Shown here: piece by piece, positions 34,430 to 45,925 of the stretch
Layout of the letters: the number at the start of each line of letters is the position of its first letter
Position numbering within the stretch: position 1 is the first letter of the stretch
NCBI RefSeq assembly: GCF_950295315.1
Contig: NC_080172.1
Location: 118,086,724 to 118,150,723, forward strand
Direction: 5' to 3'
Origin: Erinaceus europaeus
Lineage: Eukaryota > Chordata > Mammalia > Eulipotyphla > Erinaceidae
DNA: 64,000 nucleotides
Made by a program: the position numbers and the translations under genes
Notes under the pieces: model-generated
What the model was told of the DNA's origin: nothing
What the model saw: only the letters and a program-made list of their open reading frames with translations
Databases searched by the model: none

Positions 34430-35710
34430 CAGTGAGTCCGTATCAAGTTCATAATGAAACAGTGTCCACTTAGACCTGGATGCCCTCCTCACCTACTTCC
34501 TATTACAGTTCTCTCACTCACACCAAAGCTCACCTTAGCAAAGCAAGGACTGCAAAAGCTGAATAAGGGCAAGAGACTGGCAGACTTTAATGATGACTCT
34601 TTAGTCACTCTCAGGCCACCCCATCAGCTGGGACCCTATTCAGGGAGTCCTGAGATTCCCAAACAGATTTGATGGGCCTAGAACTCGAATAAATCCCTCT
34701 TTCCATTGTTACTGGTCATTTCTATCAGCAACAACAAAACAGACCCCTTTGTGGGCCCCCATAGGACCTTGCCCCCAACTTGGATCAACAATGGTAGAGA
34801 ATGTTCCATCCTCTGAAGGGAGGCTGGACACTATACTCTATGCTCCACCTGAGGAAGACGGGTCCTGATATTGGGGCAGCTTGGACTGTTCCTACTCATG
34901 ATCACACAATGTGAGCTCAGATCTACAGGGATGCAGAGGTCACATAGGCTCCTAAGCTGAATATGGGCCCCAGATCACATCAAATCGATGGGGTTTACAG
35001 TCAACAATATTTATACACCATTCCCATATTTGGGAGCTACTATCCAGCTTTCTGGTCCTTTTCCAGCCATGACATCGTCTCCCCAGACAATAATAATCAG
35101 GATCCACCTACATATCAGATTTTCAGATTTCAGGCTCAGGCAAAAAACAAACAAACAAACAAAAAAACCAACAACCACTAGTATAGCTACAGGCCCATTG
35201 AAATATAAGTAAAATATGCCTACTAGCTAGCTACAAAATGGAGGACCCCTCAACACTTCATCTGCACTATTCCAGCCTTTAGGTCCATGATTGTTCAACA
35301 GTTTGGCTTTATATGTTAACTCTCTTGTCAACCACTGGGTTCCAGATGCCAGCATGATGCCGACCAGACTTCCCTGGACAGACGACCCCACCAATGTGCC
35401 CTGGAGCCCCGCTTCCCCAGAGCCCTGCCCCACTAGGGAAAGAGAGAGACAGGCTGGGAGTATGGATCCACCTGTCAACGCCCATGTTCAGCGGGGAAGC
35501 AATTACAGAAGCCAGACCTCCCACCTTCTGCACCCCACAATGACCCTGGGGTCCATGCTCCCAGAGGGATAAAGAATAGGAAAGCTCTCAGGGGAGGGGA
35601 TGGGATACGGAGTTCTGGTGGTGGGAACTGTGTGGAGTTGCACCCCTCTTATCCTATGGTTTTGCCAGTGTTTCCTTTTTACAAATAAAAAATTTAAAAA
35701 TAAAAAAATA
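34430..35710 (+). mobile_element. Retroposon R copy 2, longest copy (~1.3 kb)
   Basis: Its 3' part matches R copies 1, 3 and 4: CCCTGCCCCACTAGGGA, CGCCCATGTTCAGCGGGGAA, GTCCATGCTCCCAGAGGGA, and the end TACAAATAAAAAATTTAAAA. The 5' half (34,430-35,300) is not matched elsewhere in the window, and its start is an estimate from general recognition of the sequence as a hedgehog repeat. It has an AAAC microsatellite at 35,140-35,165. No long open frame and no reverse transcriptase motif were seen. Confidence 0.7.
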
Positions 35711-35714
35711 AAAC

Positions 35715-35862
35715 CATCATGGGGAGACAGCATAACGGTTCTGCAAAGAGACTCTTAGGTCTGAGGCTCCAAAGTCTCAGGTTCAATCCCCAGCACCACC
35801 AGAAGCCAGAGCTGAGCAGTGCTCTGGTAAAATAACAGTAGCAAATAAATAGAAATAATAAA
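35715..35862 (+). repeat. SINE-D, full length
   Basis: GGGGAGACAGCATAACGGTT, GGTTCAATCCCCAGCACCAC, GAGCTGAGCAGTGCTCTGG and an AATAAATAG tail. It was inserted at the end of the R copy. Confidence 0.94.
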
Positions 35863-36079
35863 ATGCTGCACCAAACCACTCTGGTCTCAAGAGGAGAAGG
35901 AACTGAGTCTCAAACACGTCCTCGGCAAGAGCTGCTCAACAGTGTCTTTGCTTCTGGAGGAAAGAGACGCCGCGTAACGTACAGGGCATCACTCTCACCC
36001 TGCCTGGGCACTGAGGGTTTTCACGAGGGAAACAAGAGTGAGGAGCAGAATTCCAGACGGACCACTCAGAGATCAGGTC

Positions 36080-36383
36080 TACGGGGAGAGAGGAGGAGGA
36101 GGGGGAGAGAGGAGGAGGAGGGGGAGAGAGGAGGAGGAGGGGGAGAGAGAGCGAGGGAGGGAGGGAGAGAACGGAGAGGGAGGGAGGGAGAGGGAGGGAG
36201 GGAGAAGGAGAAAGAGAGAGGAGGGAGAGGGAGGGAGAGAGGAAGGAAGGGGAGGGAGGGAGAGGGAGGGAGGGAGAGAGAGGGGACAGAGAGGGAGAGG
36301 AGGAAGTGGGAGGGAGGGAAAGAGAGAGAGAGAGGAAGGAGAGAGAGAGAATGGAGAGGGAGAGGGAGGGAGAGAGAGAGAGC
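36080..36383. repeat. 300-bp polypurine tract (GA-rich minisatellite)
   Basis: Almost all G and A on the plus strand: first three units of about 20 bp (GAGAGGAGGAGGAGGGG), then irregular GGGAGGGAGAGA blocks. The few interruptions are single C or T bases. All frames here look like low-complexity Arg/Glu/Gly or Ser/Pro/Leu. Confidence 0.95.
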
Positions 36384-37108
36384 CAGAAGCATAGAAAGCA
36401 CTGTCGCTCTTATCCAAATCTTGCTGAAATTAAAGCAGAACAGTCCCGGCAGCCAAAGGGGAACTGGGGCTGGTCCCGAGAGGAGCCGCCTGGGGTTAAG
36501 GGCCTCTCTCAGTCTCTCATTCCCTGAGCTTTGAGGCCAGTTAGGCGGGCGCCCTGCTGGAATGTGATGGGGTTTCAGCCGGGCTCAGGGTCAGTGAAGG
36601 TGAGAGATGGGCCCTGCGGCACCTGCTACTGGCACCTGCTACTCGCCGCCCGCCGGCCGCCCGCCCGCTCAGGGCCGGTTTTCCCACTGGCTGCCAGCTG
36701 CAGAGCGAGGGAGACGTGAACACCCACGGGGACAGAACTCTCAACCCTGTCAAGCTCTGAGTGAAGAATGGGACGCTACCTGGAACTTAGGGGAGAGACA
36801 CGCAGCTGGACAAGGGGAGCCGGTGCCTCTGCGGAGGGTGACGCGCTGAGAGTCTACAGCGCGCACTGACTCCGTCCTGGGAAGCCGTCCTTGTCCTTCC
36901 AAGGAGTCCACAGAGCGCCCCAGCCGCCGTGGCTGGAGTGCAGACCCCCGAGGGCCCCACAGAGAGCAGCCCTCCCTGCACTGCCCGTCTACAAAGGGGG
37001 AGGCCTGAAGCGAGGCGGCCCCAACCAAAGGGCGGGAAGGACGGGGATGACGACAGTTCAGCTACATGTTTTAGGTGACTCTGACTGTTTTAAAAAATAT
37101 CTTCATTT
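36384..37108. other. Unique intron 1 sequence
   Basis: A short GC-rich patch at 36,620-36,680 includes CGCCCGCCGGCCGCCCGC. No exon recognised. Confidence 0.5.
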
Positions 37109-37411
37109 GGGGGCCAGGCGGTAGCGCACGTGGCTCAAAGCGCAAGGACCGGCTTACGGGTCCCAGTTCGAGCCCCCGGCTCCCCACCTGCAGGGGAATC
37201 GCTTCCCAGGCGGTGAAGCGGGTGTTTCTCACGCCCTCCTCTCCCAACTTCTCTCTGTCCTATCCAAAACCAACAACAGCTTTAAGCGCAGTAACAGTAA
37301 CAACAAGAGCAACAAACATGGGAAAAAAGGCCTCCAGGAGCAGTAGATTCGTAGTGCAGGCACCGAGCCCCAGAGATAACCCTGAGGCAGGAGAAGAATA
37401 AATAAATAAAA
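37109..37411 (+). repeat. SINE-A long form
   Basis: Head with a small deletion, body, AACAACAGC-type tail and 3' module at 37,330-37,388, ending AATAAATAAATAAAAG. Confidence 0.93.
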
Positions 37412-38149
37412 GCACAGTTATGTAAGAAATTTGAGACTTCTTTTAAAAAATGGAACCAAGTGATGTTTGCCCTGGCGCGATCTCTCCAGCCCCATCGTCC
37501 ACTAGGACATACAGAGACATCACAGCCGACTGGCCAGAGTTAGTCGGCCCGGCCCACACAACGGTCGTGAGAGTTCTACACCCCGGCAAAGCGAAGAAAT
37601 TCTTGAGAGAACGTGAAGCGGCCAGTCTCACCTTCCCTCGCTAAGGGCCACTCAGAGTCGGCTCTGCACCTCCTGTGTGCTGCTCTCACCACCCAGGGGC
37701 AGAGACGCTTCCCCAGGTCTCGAGAGTCGGGTGCAAAGCCAAACACCTCAGCATGCCTGTGGTGGGTGCTACGGCGACTGGGTTCCCCCTGCTTCCCCCT
37801 CAATTTCCAGGCTCCCTTCACCTTCCCCCAGACCTGCTGTTCAGGCCACCGGCTTAGAGGAGGATGTCTGTTTCCCTCCTCTGGCTTTGGGACAAGCCTG
37901 ATTTTATTTGCAGAAGTCCTGCCCTGTGGCCTTGTGCCCAGAAAACAGGATTTGAACAACAGGAACAACACTGTGAAAAAGGAAGATTGAATGAGTGTGG
38001 ACGGAACCATTAAAAAATGCTGTACGTATACATACCCGTGAAAGATAATTAGACAGATGTGCGGCTCAGCAACGCCCGAGAGCACAGCTAAGGGACAGCT
38101 TCACTTCTCAAGCCACACGTTTCTATGCTGTTCGCTGTTTTTAACTTCT
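37412..38149. other. Unique intron 1 sequence
   Basis: No repeat or exon recognised. Confidence 0.5.
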
Positions 38150-40735
38150 ATGAAGCCAACGTCACCCTGATACCAAAAGCAGATAGGGACACAACCAAAG
38201 AAGAAAACTACAGACCAATATCTCTGATGAACATAGATGCGAAAATATTGAACAAAATTCTAGCCAACCGGATACAGCAGTATATCAAAAAGATTGTTCA
38301 TCATGACCAAGTGGGGTTTATCCCGGGCATGCAAGGTTGGTTTAATATACGTAAATCAATCAATGTGATCCACCACATCAACCAAAGCAAGACCAAAAAA
38401 CACATGGTCATATCAATAGATGCAGAGAAAGCCTTTGACAAAATACAACATCCCTTTATGATCAAAACACTACAAAAAATGGGAATAGATGGAAAATTCC
38501 TGAAGATAGTGGAGTCTATATATAGCAAACCTACAGCCAACATCAGACTCAATGGTGAAAAACTGGAAGCATTTCCCCTCAGATCAGGTACTAGACAGGG
38601 CTGCCCACTATCATCATTACTATTCAACATAGTGTTGGAAGTTCTTGCCATAGCAATCAGGCAGGAGCAAGGAATTAAAGGGATACAGATTGGAAGAGAA
38701 GAAGTCAAACTCTCCTTATTTGCAGATGACATGATAGTATACATGGAAAAACCTAAGGAATCCAGCAAGAGGCTTTTGGAAATCATCAGGCAATACAGTA
38801 AGGTGTCAGGCTATAAAATTAACATTCAAAAGTCAGTGGCATTCCTCTATGCAAACACTAAGTTAGAAGAAATTGAAATCCAGAAATCAGTTCCTTTTTC
38901 TATAGCAATAAAAACAATAAAATATCTAGGAGTAAACCTAACCAAAGAAGTGAAAGACTTGTATACTGAAAATTATGAGTCACTACTCAAAGAAATTGAA
39001 AAAGACACAAAGAAGTGGAAAGATATTTCATGTTCATGGGTTGGAAGAATTAACATCATCAAAATGAATATATTACTATTCATCAAAATGAATATTATTG
39101 TAGAGCCATCTACAAATTTAATGCTATCCCCATCAAGATCCCAAGCACATTTTTTAGGAGAATAGAAAAAATGCTACAAATGTGTATCTGGAACCAGAAA
39201 AGACCTAGAATTGCCAAAACAATCTTGAGAAAAAAAGAACAGAACCGGAGGCATCACACTCCCAGATCTCAAACTGTATTATAGGGCCATTGTCATCAAA
39301 ACTGCTTGGTACTGGAACATGAACAGACACACTGACCAGTGGAATAGAATTGAGAGCCCAGAAATGAGGCCCCACACCTATGGACATCTAATCTTTGACA
39401 AAGGGGCCCAGACTATTACATGGGGAAAGCAGAGTCTCTTCAACAAATGGTGTTGGAAACAATGGGTTGAAACATGCAGAAGAATGAAATACAATGAATC
39501 ATTGTATTTCACCAAATACAAAAGTAAATTCCAAGTGGATCAAGGACTTGGATGTTAGACCAGAAACTATCAGATACTTAGAGGAAAATATTGGCAGAAC
39601 TTTTTTCCGCATAAATTTTAAAGACATTTTCAATTAAACGAATCCAATTACAAGGAAGACTAAGGCAAGTATAAACCTATGGGACTACATCAAATTAAAA
39701 AGCTTCTTCACAGCAAAAGAAACCACTACCCAAACCAAGAGACCTCTCACAGAATGGGAGATCTTTACATGCCATACATCAGATAAGAGTTTAATAACCA
39801 ACATATATAAAGAGCTTGCCAGACTCAACAACAAGACAACAAATAACCCCATACAATAATGGGGGGAGGACTTGGACAGAATATTCACCACAGAAGAGGT
39901 CCAAACGGCCGAGAAACACATGGAAAAATGCTCCAAGTCTCTGATTGTCAGAGAAATGCAAATCAAGACAACAATGAGATACCACTTCACTCCTGTGAGA
40001 ATGTCATACATCAGAAAAGGTAACAGCAGCAAATGCTGGAGAGGGTGTGGGGTCAAAGGAACCCTCCTGCACTGCTGGTGGGAATGCAAATTGGTCCAAC
40101 CCCTGTGGAGAACAGTCTGGAGACTCTCAGAAGGTTAGAAATGGACCTACCCTATGACCCTGCAATTCCCCTCCTGGGGATATATACTAAGGAACCCAAC
40201 ACATCCATCCAAAAAGATCTGTGTACACATATGTTCTTGGCAACACAATTTGTAATAGCCAAAACCTGGAAGCAACCCAGGTGTCCAACAACAGATGAAT
40301 GGCTGAGCAAGTTGTGCTATATATACAAAATGGAATACTACTCAGCTGTAAAAAATGGTGACTTCACCGTTTTCAGCCGATCTTGGATGGACCTTGAAAA
40401 AATCATGTTGAGTGAAATAAGTCAGAAACAGAAAGATGAATATGGGATGATCTCACTCTCAGGCCAAAGTTGAAAAACAAGATTAGAAAAGAAAACACAA
40501 GTCGAACCTGAAATGGAATTGGAGTATTACACCAAAGTAAAAGACTCTGGGGTGGGTGGGTGGGTTGGTGGGGAGAATACAGGTCCATGAAAGATGATGA
40601 ATGACATAGTGGGGGTTGTATTGTTAAATGGGAATCTGGGGAATGTTATGCATGTACAAACTATTGTATTTACTGTTGAATGTAAAGCATTAATTCCCCA
40701 ATAAAGAAATAAATTATTTTAAAAAAATTAAATAA
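38150..40735 (+). mobile_element. L1 (LINE-1), 5'-truncated: reverse transcriptase domain to 3' UTR
   Basis: This is the longest L1 copy here. The open part to about 39,100 encodes the ORF2p reverse transcriptase core with its fingers/palm motifs and the catalytic F-A-D-D box at 38,719-38,730. The endonuclease domain and ORF1 are absent. Near 39,075-39,110 a short repeated segment (CATCAAAATGAATAT) replaces normal sequence, and a stop follows at about 39,163. Later frameshifts and stops (about 39,556 and 39,635) break the C-terminal half. The 3' UTR ends CCCCAATAAAGAAATAAAT. It cannot move on its own. Confidence 0.97.
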
Positions 40736-40740
40736 TAAAA

Positions 40741-41003
40741 AAATATTTATTTATTCCCTTTTGTTGCCTTGTAGTCATTATTATTGTTGTTATTGATACT
40801 GTTGGCTAGGACAGAGAGAAAATGGAGAGAGGAGGGGAAGACAGAGAGGGGGAGAGACAGACAGACACCTGCAGCCCTGCTTCACCGCCTGTGAAGCGAC
40901 TCCCCTGCAGGTGGGGAGCCGGGGGCTCGAACCGGGATCTTTACGCCGGTCCTTGGACTTTTCAGCACCTGCACTTAACCCCCTGCGCTACCACCCAACC
41001 CCC
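40741..41003 (-). repeat. SINE-A, abutting the L1 tail
   Basis: Complement of tail, body and head ending CTGCGCTACCACCCAACCCC. Confidence 0.94.
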
Positions 41004-41004
41004 C

Positions 41005-41163
41005 GTTTTTATTACTGTTGTTATTGCTGTTGTTGGATAGGATAGAGAGAAACCGTGAGAGGAAGGGAGGACAGAGAGGGGGAGAGAATGCCAGACACCT
41101 GCAGACCTGCTTCAACACTTGTGAAGCGACTCCCCTGCAGGTGGGGAGCTGGCGGCCGAACGC
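41005..41163 (-). repeat. SINE-A, head missing
   Basis: A second reverse copy directly follows the first. It stops at GGTGGGGAGCTGGCGGCCGA, so the 5' head is lost. Confidence 0.9.
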
Positions 41164-41315
41164 TTTTTTTTTTTTTTTAAAGATGTATCTCTTTACTGAT
41201 ATGAGAAAGATCCAGACAACCCGGGCACAGGCGAGATCAGAGATGCATCCTGGGGCCTCAGCCCTCACGACTTCTGTGCCCACGGTTCTAGCCGTGCCAC
41301 ACCTCCTGGGCAGCT
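41164..41315 (-). repeat. SINE-C-like, degraded
   Basis: T run, TCTTTACTGATATGAGAAAG, and CCGTGCCACACCTCCTGGG at the head end. The middle is strongly diverged. Confidence 0.45.
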
Positions 41316-41574
41316 GTTGCCCAGTCAGTCGGCACTGCTCCTACAGAAGGACTGCAGAGTGGACATTTAGGGAGAGGACAGGGGGCTTCCCGACCCCCCA
41401 CCCCTCAGAGAGCATCACCGCTCAGCTGACTTTTCAGAGAGCAGAAAGGATGCCACGGCTTCCTCCAGCGTGCCGGGGGCAGGCCCCAGCCTGGGGCAGG
41501 TGCACGGCAAGGCGGGGTCACTATCCGGGTGGGCCACTTTACCAGCCCCGACTTATTTATTTTAAAACGTCCTA

Positions 41575-41712
41575 ATGGGCCGGGCATAACATAATGCTTA
41601 TGCAGAAGACTTAAGTGCCTGAAGTCCCAGGTTCGATCCCCAGCACCACCAAATGCCAAAACTGAGCCGTGTTCTGGTAAAAATAATTAATTAATTAATT
41701 AATTAATTAAAC
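41575..41712 (+). repeat. SINE-D with (AATT)n tail
   Basis: GGTTCGATCCCCAGCACCAC, AACTGAGCCGTGTTCTGG, then about six ATTA units. Confidence 0.9.
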
Positions 41713-41819
41713 TTTCTGCTATTTTGTGCTCAGCACTTCAACCCCCTATTTTGTATTTCCACATGGAAGAATTAAAAAAAAAAAAGTCTCCTCTCCCTCT
41801 CTGAAAATGTCCTGGAAAA

Positions 41820-41851
41820 AGGGGGCCAGGAGGTGGTGCACTGGGTTGAGT

Positions 41852-41914
<63 letters not shown>

Positions 41915-42066
41915 ACCTCACTATGCACAAGGAACAAGGTTTGAGTCCCTGCTCCCTATCTGCAGAGGGAAGCCCCATCTCTCTCCATTTCTCTCTGTCC
42001 TATCAAAAAAGGGGGGAAAAAAGAATAACGAGGAGGAGAAGTAGCAACAGCAGCAAATAAAGAGAA
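41820..42066 (+). repeat. SINE carrying an internal (CA)n expansion
   Basis: The head GGTGGTGCACTGGGTTGAGT is followed by (CA)n at 41,854-41,909, then the B box GGTTTGAGTCCCTG and a shortened body ending CTGTCCTATC. The microsatellite sits inside the tRNA-like head, where SINE-B normally has CACATG-type sequence. Confidence 0.88.
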
Positions 42067-42069
42067 AGG

Positions 42070-42355
42070 CGGGGAGTCGGGTGGTAGCGCAGCGGGTTAG
42101 GCGCAGGTGGCACAGAGCACAGGGACCGGCGTGAGGATCCCGGTTTGAGCCCCCGGCTCCCCACCTGCAGGGGAGTCGCTTCCCAGGCGGTGAAGCAGGT
42201 CTGCAGGTGTCTGTCTTTCTCTCCCCCTCTCTGTCTTCCCCTCCTCTCTCCATTTCTCTCTGTCCTATCCAACAATGATGACGTCAATAACAATAACTAC
42301 AGCAACAATAAAAAATAAGGGCCACAAAAGGGAAAATAAATAATAATTTAAAAAA
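42070..42355 (+). repeat. SINE-A, full length
   Basis: GGTAGCGCAGCGGGTTAGGC head, intact body, and tail GGGCCACAAAAGGGAAAAT. The 3' module is absent. Confidence 0.95.
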
Positions 42356-43194
42356 GGGAAAGGCTGAAAGCAGGAAACAGCACACTGTGGAAGGCTGCAG
42401 GACACAGGCAGCTGCCTGGTGCTGGGCTGGGAGCTTCGCTCTTATCACCCACCCCCCCACCCTCGTAGCAGAGACTGTGCTGCCCCTTCAGACCAGGTGC
42501 TACCAAGGCCTCCAGCCACAGACCCACTAGCAGGGGGGGCCGGCCCGGAACCAAGCCCTCCTGGGGGGCGCCGAGGGCCTGGCCGGACAGGTGAGTGAGG
42601 CTGGCGGCTCCACCGCGGTGATGGGCAGGAAAGCTGACGCTGCACACCTCACGGGCCGGGGTGGGGAGCCTTCTCTACCCAAGCCGTCCGGGTGTCTGTA
42701 ACATGATTCTGAGGCACACACGATTACTGCCTTGGAAAGCCACACTTAACGCTGCTATGACAGGAGCTCCGAGACTCTCTCTCTCTTCTCGCCGCCAGAT
42801 GCTCCCCGCCGCTGCCTTGCCCGCAAGGATCACCGGTCGACACCGGTGAGAACGGAGCCTCCCAGGTCAGGGACGCTGCTCCCACGAGGCTGCCTGCCTC
42901 AGCCAGTTCGCAGCTGACAGCATCGACGTTCAGGCCGCAAACCAGTGAGCCTGCCACGGGCTCCTGCCACTCTGTGGCACAGCGGGCACCAGAGCGCGTT
43001 TTAGGATCAAGCTCTGTCTCTCCTGGTAGAAGCTACCTGAGGTGAGCGAGGGAAACAGGCCTGTGACGAGCCTGTGTGGAGGACAGGAGCCAGCGGGATG
43101 AACTGGGCTACACACACACACACACACCCCTCTCTCTCCATCGCTCAGTCCCAAGCCTCCACAGCCTGGGTCTCTGACTTGAGCACTTAAGCCG
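42356..43194. other. Unique intron 1 sequence
   Basis: No exon recognised. A (CA)n of about nine units lies at 43,111-43,128. Confidence 0.5.
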
Positions 43195-43422
43195 TATTAT
43201 TGTTATTTATACTTTATTTACTTATTGTTGGATAGAGACAGAGAAACTGAGAGAGGAGGGGGAGAGACAGACACTTGCAGCCCTGCTTCACCACTTGCAA
43301 AGATTTCCCTTGCCTCACTGCTTGTGAATTGAACCCCCTGTAGGTAGGGAGCAGAGGCTCGAACCAGGATCCTTGCACTTAGTACTGTCTGCGCTCAGCC
43401 AGGTGCGCCACAGCCCGGCCCT
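43195..43422 (-). repeat. SINE-B
   Basis: Complement with a partly duplicated body segment (CTTGCAAAGATTTCCCTTGC then CTTGTGAATTGAACCCCC) and head ending GGTGCGCCACAGCCCGGCCC. Confidence 0.9.
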
Positions 43423-43560
43423 CTTTAAGGAGACCTCACTGGATCGGCAGTGCTCAGGACCGCAGCCTGTGGCCACGTGGGCCTAGTGGCTGCCTGCTAA
43501 GAGATACTGAACACCCCATCGTTGTGAGAAGTTCAAATGGACAGTACAGATGCAGAAGAG

Positions 43561-43716
43561 TTTTTAAATTTTATGTTAATGAGACAGATGCAGACAGACA
43601 GACTGACAGACACCAGAACCCAGCTCAGCTGCAGCTTGTGGAGACGCAGGGGCTTGAACCTGGGACTGTAGAGCCAAGACATGGATAAGCCTTTTGCATC
43701 ACCATTATGCCGTCCC
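43561..43716 (-). repeat. Old tRNA-derived SINE (C/D-like)
   Basis: TTAATGAGACAGATGCAGAC, GGGCTTGAACCTGGGACTGT, CACCATTATGCCGTCCC. Subfamily unclear. Confidence 0.6.
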
Positions 43717-43934
43717 GTCTGCTAAGAAAACACTGCTATGGGAAAACCACCATGGATGCGAGCTCCTAAGTTCTACCGTCTGGTGACAGCCTTGCTCTCT
43801 GCACCAAGCCGCACACTCTCATCAGGCCTGATGGCCTCTCACAGAAACAAGGTGCTGGGGAAGCAGCTGTGATCTGAGTATGTGCCCTGAACAGCATGTG
43901 ACTTGCACTGCTGTCTCCTAACAAATGGATCTCT

Positions 43935-44120
43935 CTCTTTTTTTTTTTTTTGGGGGGGGGGTTATTCCATATTTATTTATTGGATAGAGACAGCCAGAAA
44001 TCAAGAGGAAAGGGGAGGTGGGGAGGGGGACTGGCAGTCCTGCTTCACCACTTGCCAAGCTTTCCCCCTGCTGGTAGGAACCAGGGGCTTAAACATGTGT
44101 GCCATCACCTGGTCTTGTGG
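43935..44120 (-). repeat. SINE-B
   Basis: T and G runs, TTTATTGGATAGAGACAGCC, body, and a shortened head. Confidence 0.9.
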
Positions 44121-44125
44121 AACAC

Positions 44126-44243
44126 TTTTTTTTTGGCAGAGGACTACTCTGGCTTATGGTTGTGTCGAGGGTTGAACCTGGGACTTTAGAGCCTCCGGCG
44201 TGAGAGTCTCTTTGCAAAGCCATTATGCCATCTACTCCCACCC
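44126..44243 (-). repeat. SINE-D
   Basis: CAGAGGACTACTCTGGCTTA, GGGTTGAACCTGGGACTTTA, CATTATGCCATCTACTCCC. Confidence 0.9.
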
Positions 44244-44247
44244 TCTT

Positions 44248-44476
44248 TTTTTTAAATTAAGATTTGTTTTAAATTATCTTAGTTTACTGGGTAGAGACCG
44301 ACAGAAATCAAGAGGGAAGGAAGTGATAGGGAGGGAGAGAGACAGAGAGACACCTGCAGCCCTGCTTCACCACTCACAAAGCTTTCCCGCTGCAGGTGGG
44401 GACCAGGGGCTCGAACCTGGGACCTTGTGCACTGGAACATATGCTCTCAACCAGATGAGTCACCACCCAGCCTCTA
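44248..44476 (-). repeat. SINE-B
   Basis: TTTACTGGGTAGAGACCGAC, body, GGGGCTCGAACCTGGGACC, head ending GATGAGTCACCACCCAGCC. Confidence 0.93.
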
Positions 44477-44789
44477 AACTGGATATTCTTCAAAATATTT
44501 CAGTGGCCCCTCAGCAAGCCTCACATGCACTGAAGAGAGTCTGCAAAGCGCCCGTGGTTGGGAGACAAGACGCGCCGGTGCTCACGGCAATCTCTTCAGT
44601 TCAATACGACGGCTGGGAAAGCACAGCTTTCGGTTACTGAGCCGAGGACAAGCCACGTGCTGCAACCCCCTTGGCAGGTCTCAGCTCACAGCGTGAGCAA
44701 CGCAGGCGGTGTTTTCAGACAGAGGGTGGGAGACAGAAAAGGGAGCCAGGACAGAGTCAGACACACCAACTGCTCCACCAAGAAGTTGC

Positions 44790-45925
44790 CCCTGGGCATC
44801 ACACTCCAAGACCTCAAACTGTCCTGTATACAGGGCCACTGTCATCAGAACTGCTTGGTACTGGAGCACGAACAGACACGCTGACCAGTGGAATAGAACT
44901 GAAAGCCCAGAAGTGAGCCCCCACACCTATGGACACCTAATCTTTGACAAAGGGGTCCAGACTATTACATGGGGAAAGCAGAGTCTCTTCAAGAAATGCT
45001 GTTGGAAACAATGGGTTGAAACATGCAGAAGAATGAAACTGAATCACTGTATTTCACCAAATACAAAAGTAAATTCCAAGTGGACCAAGGACTTGGATGT
45101 TAGACCAGAAACTATCAGATACTTAGAGGAAAATATTGGCAGAACTTTTTTCCGCATAAATTTTAAAGACATCTTCAATGAAACGAGTCCAATTACAAAG
45201 AAGACTAAGGCAAGTATAAACCTATGGGACTACATCAAATTAAAAAGCTTCTGCACAGCAAAAGATACCACTACCCAAACCAAGAGACCCCTCACAGAAT
45301 GGGAGAAGATCTTTACATGCCATACATCAGACAAGAGTTTAATAACCAACATATATAAAGAGCTTGCCAAACTCAACAAGAAAACAGATGACCCCATCCA
45401 AAAATGGGGGGAGGACATGGACAGAATATTCACCACAGAAGAGATCCAAAAGGCTGAGAAACACATGAAAAAATGCTCCAAGTCTCTGATTGTCAGAGAA
45501 ATGCAAATCAAGACAACAACGAGTTATCACTTCACTCCTGTGAGAATGTCATACATCAGAAAAGGTAACAGCAGCAAATGCTGGAGAGGCTGTGGGGTCA
45601 AAGGAACCCTCCTGCACTGCTGGTGGGAATGTCAATGGGTCCAACCTCTGTGGAGAACAGTCTGGAGAACTCTCAGAAGGCTAGAAATGGACCTACCCTA
45701 TGACCCTGCAATTCCCCTCCTGGGGATAGATCCTAAGGAACCCAACACATCCATCCCAAAAGATCTGTGTACACATACGTTCTTGGCAGCACAATTTGTA
45801 ATAGCCAAAACCTGGAAGCAAGCCAGGTGTCCAACAACAGATGAGTGGCTGAGCAAGTTGTGGTCTATATACACAATGGAATACTACTCAGCTGTAAAAA
45901 ATGGTGACTTCACCATTTTCAGCCC
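44790..45925 (+). mobile_element. L1 (LINE-1) internal fragment: ORF2 C-terminus with intact frame
   Basis: The fragment matches ORF2 from the GCATCACACTCC region (compare 39,252) to CACCATTTTCAGCC (compare 29,044). The frame stays open for about 375 codons, including the CCHC cluster at 45,579-45,632. It is cut at both ends, and the L1 3' UTR and tail are missing after 45,925, where non-L1 sequence begins. It lacks the reverse transcriptase domain. Confidence 0.95.

Noticed and set aside
36066..36534. Arg/Glu/Gly-rich frames over the purine tract
   Set aside because: Low-complexity translation of a simple repeat; every frame on both strands looks similarly open.
38125..39165. 346-codon reverse transcriptase frame as an active L1
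   Set aside because: The copy lacks the 5' UTR, ORF1 and the endonuclease domain, and ORF2 is broken after about 39,100.
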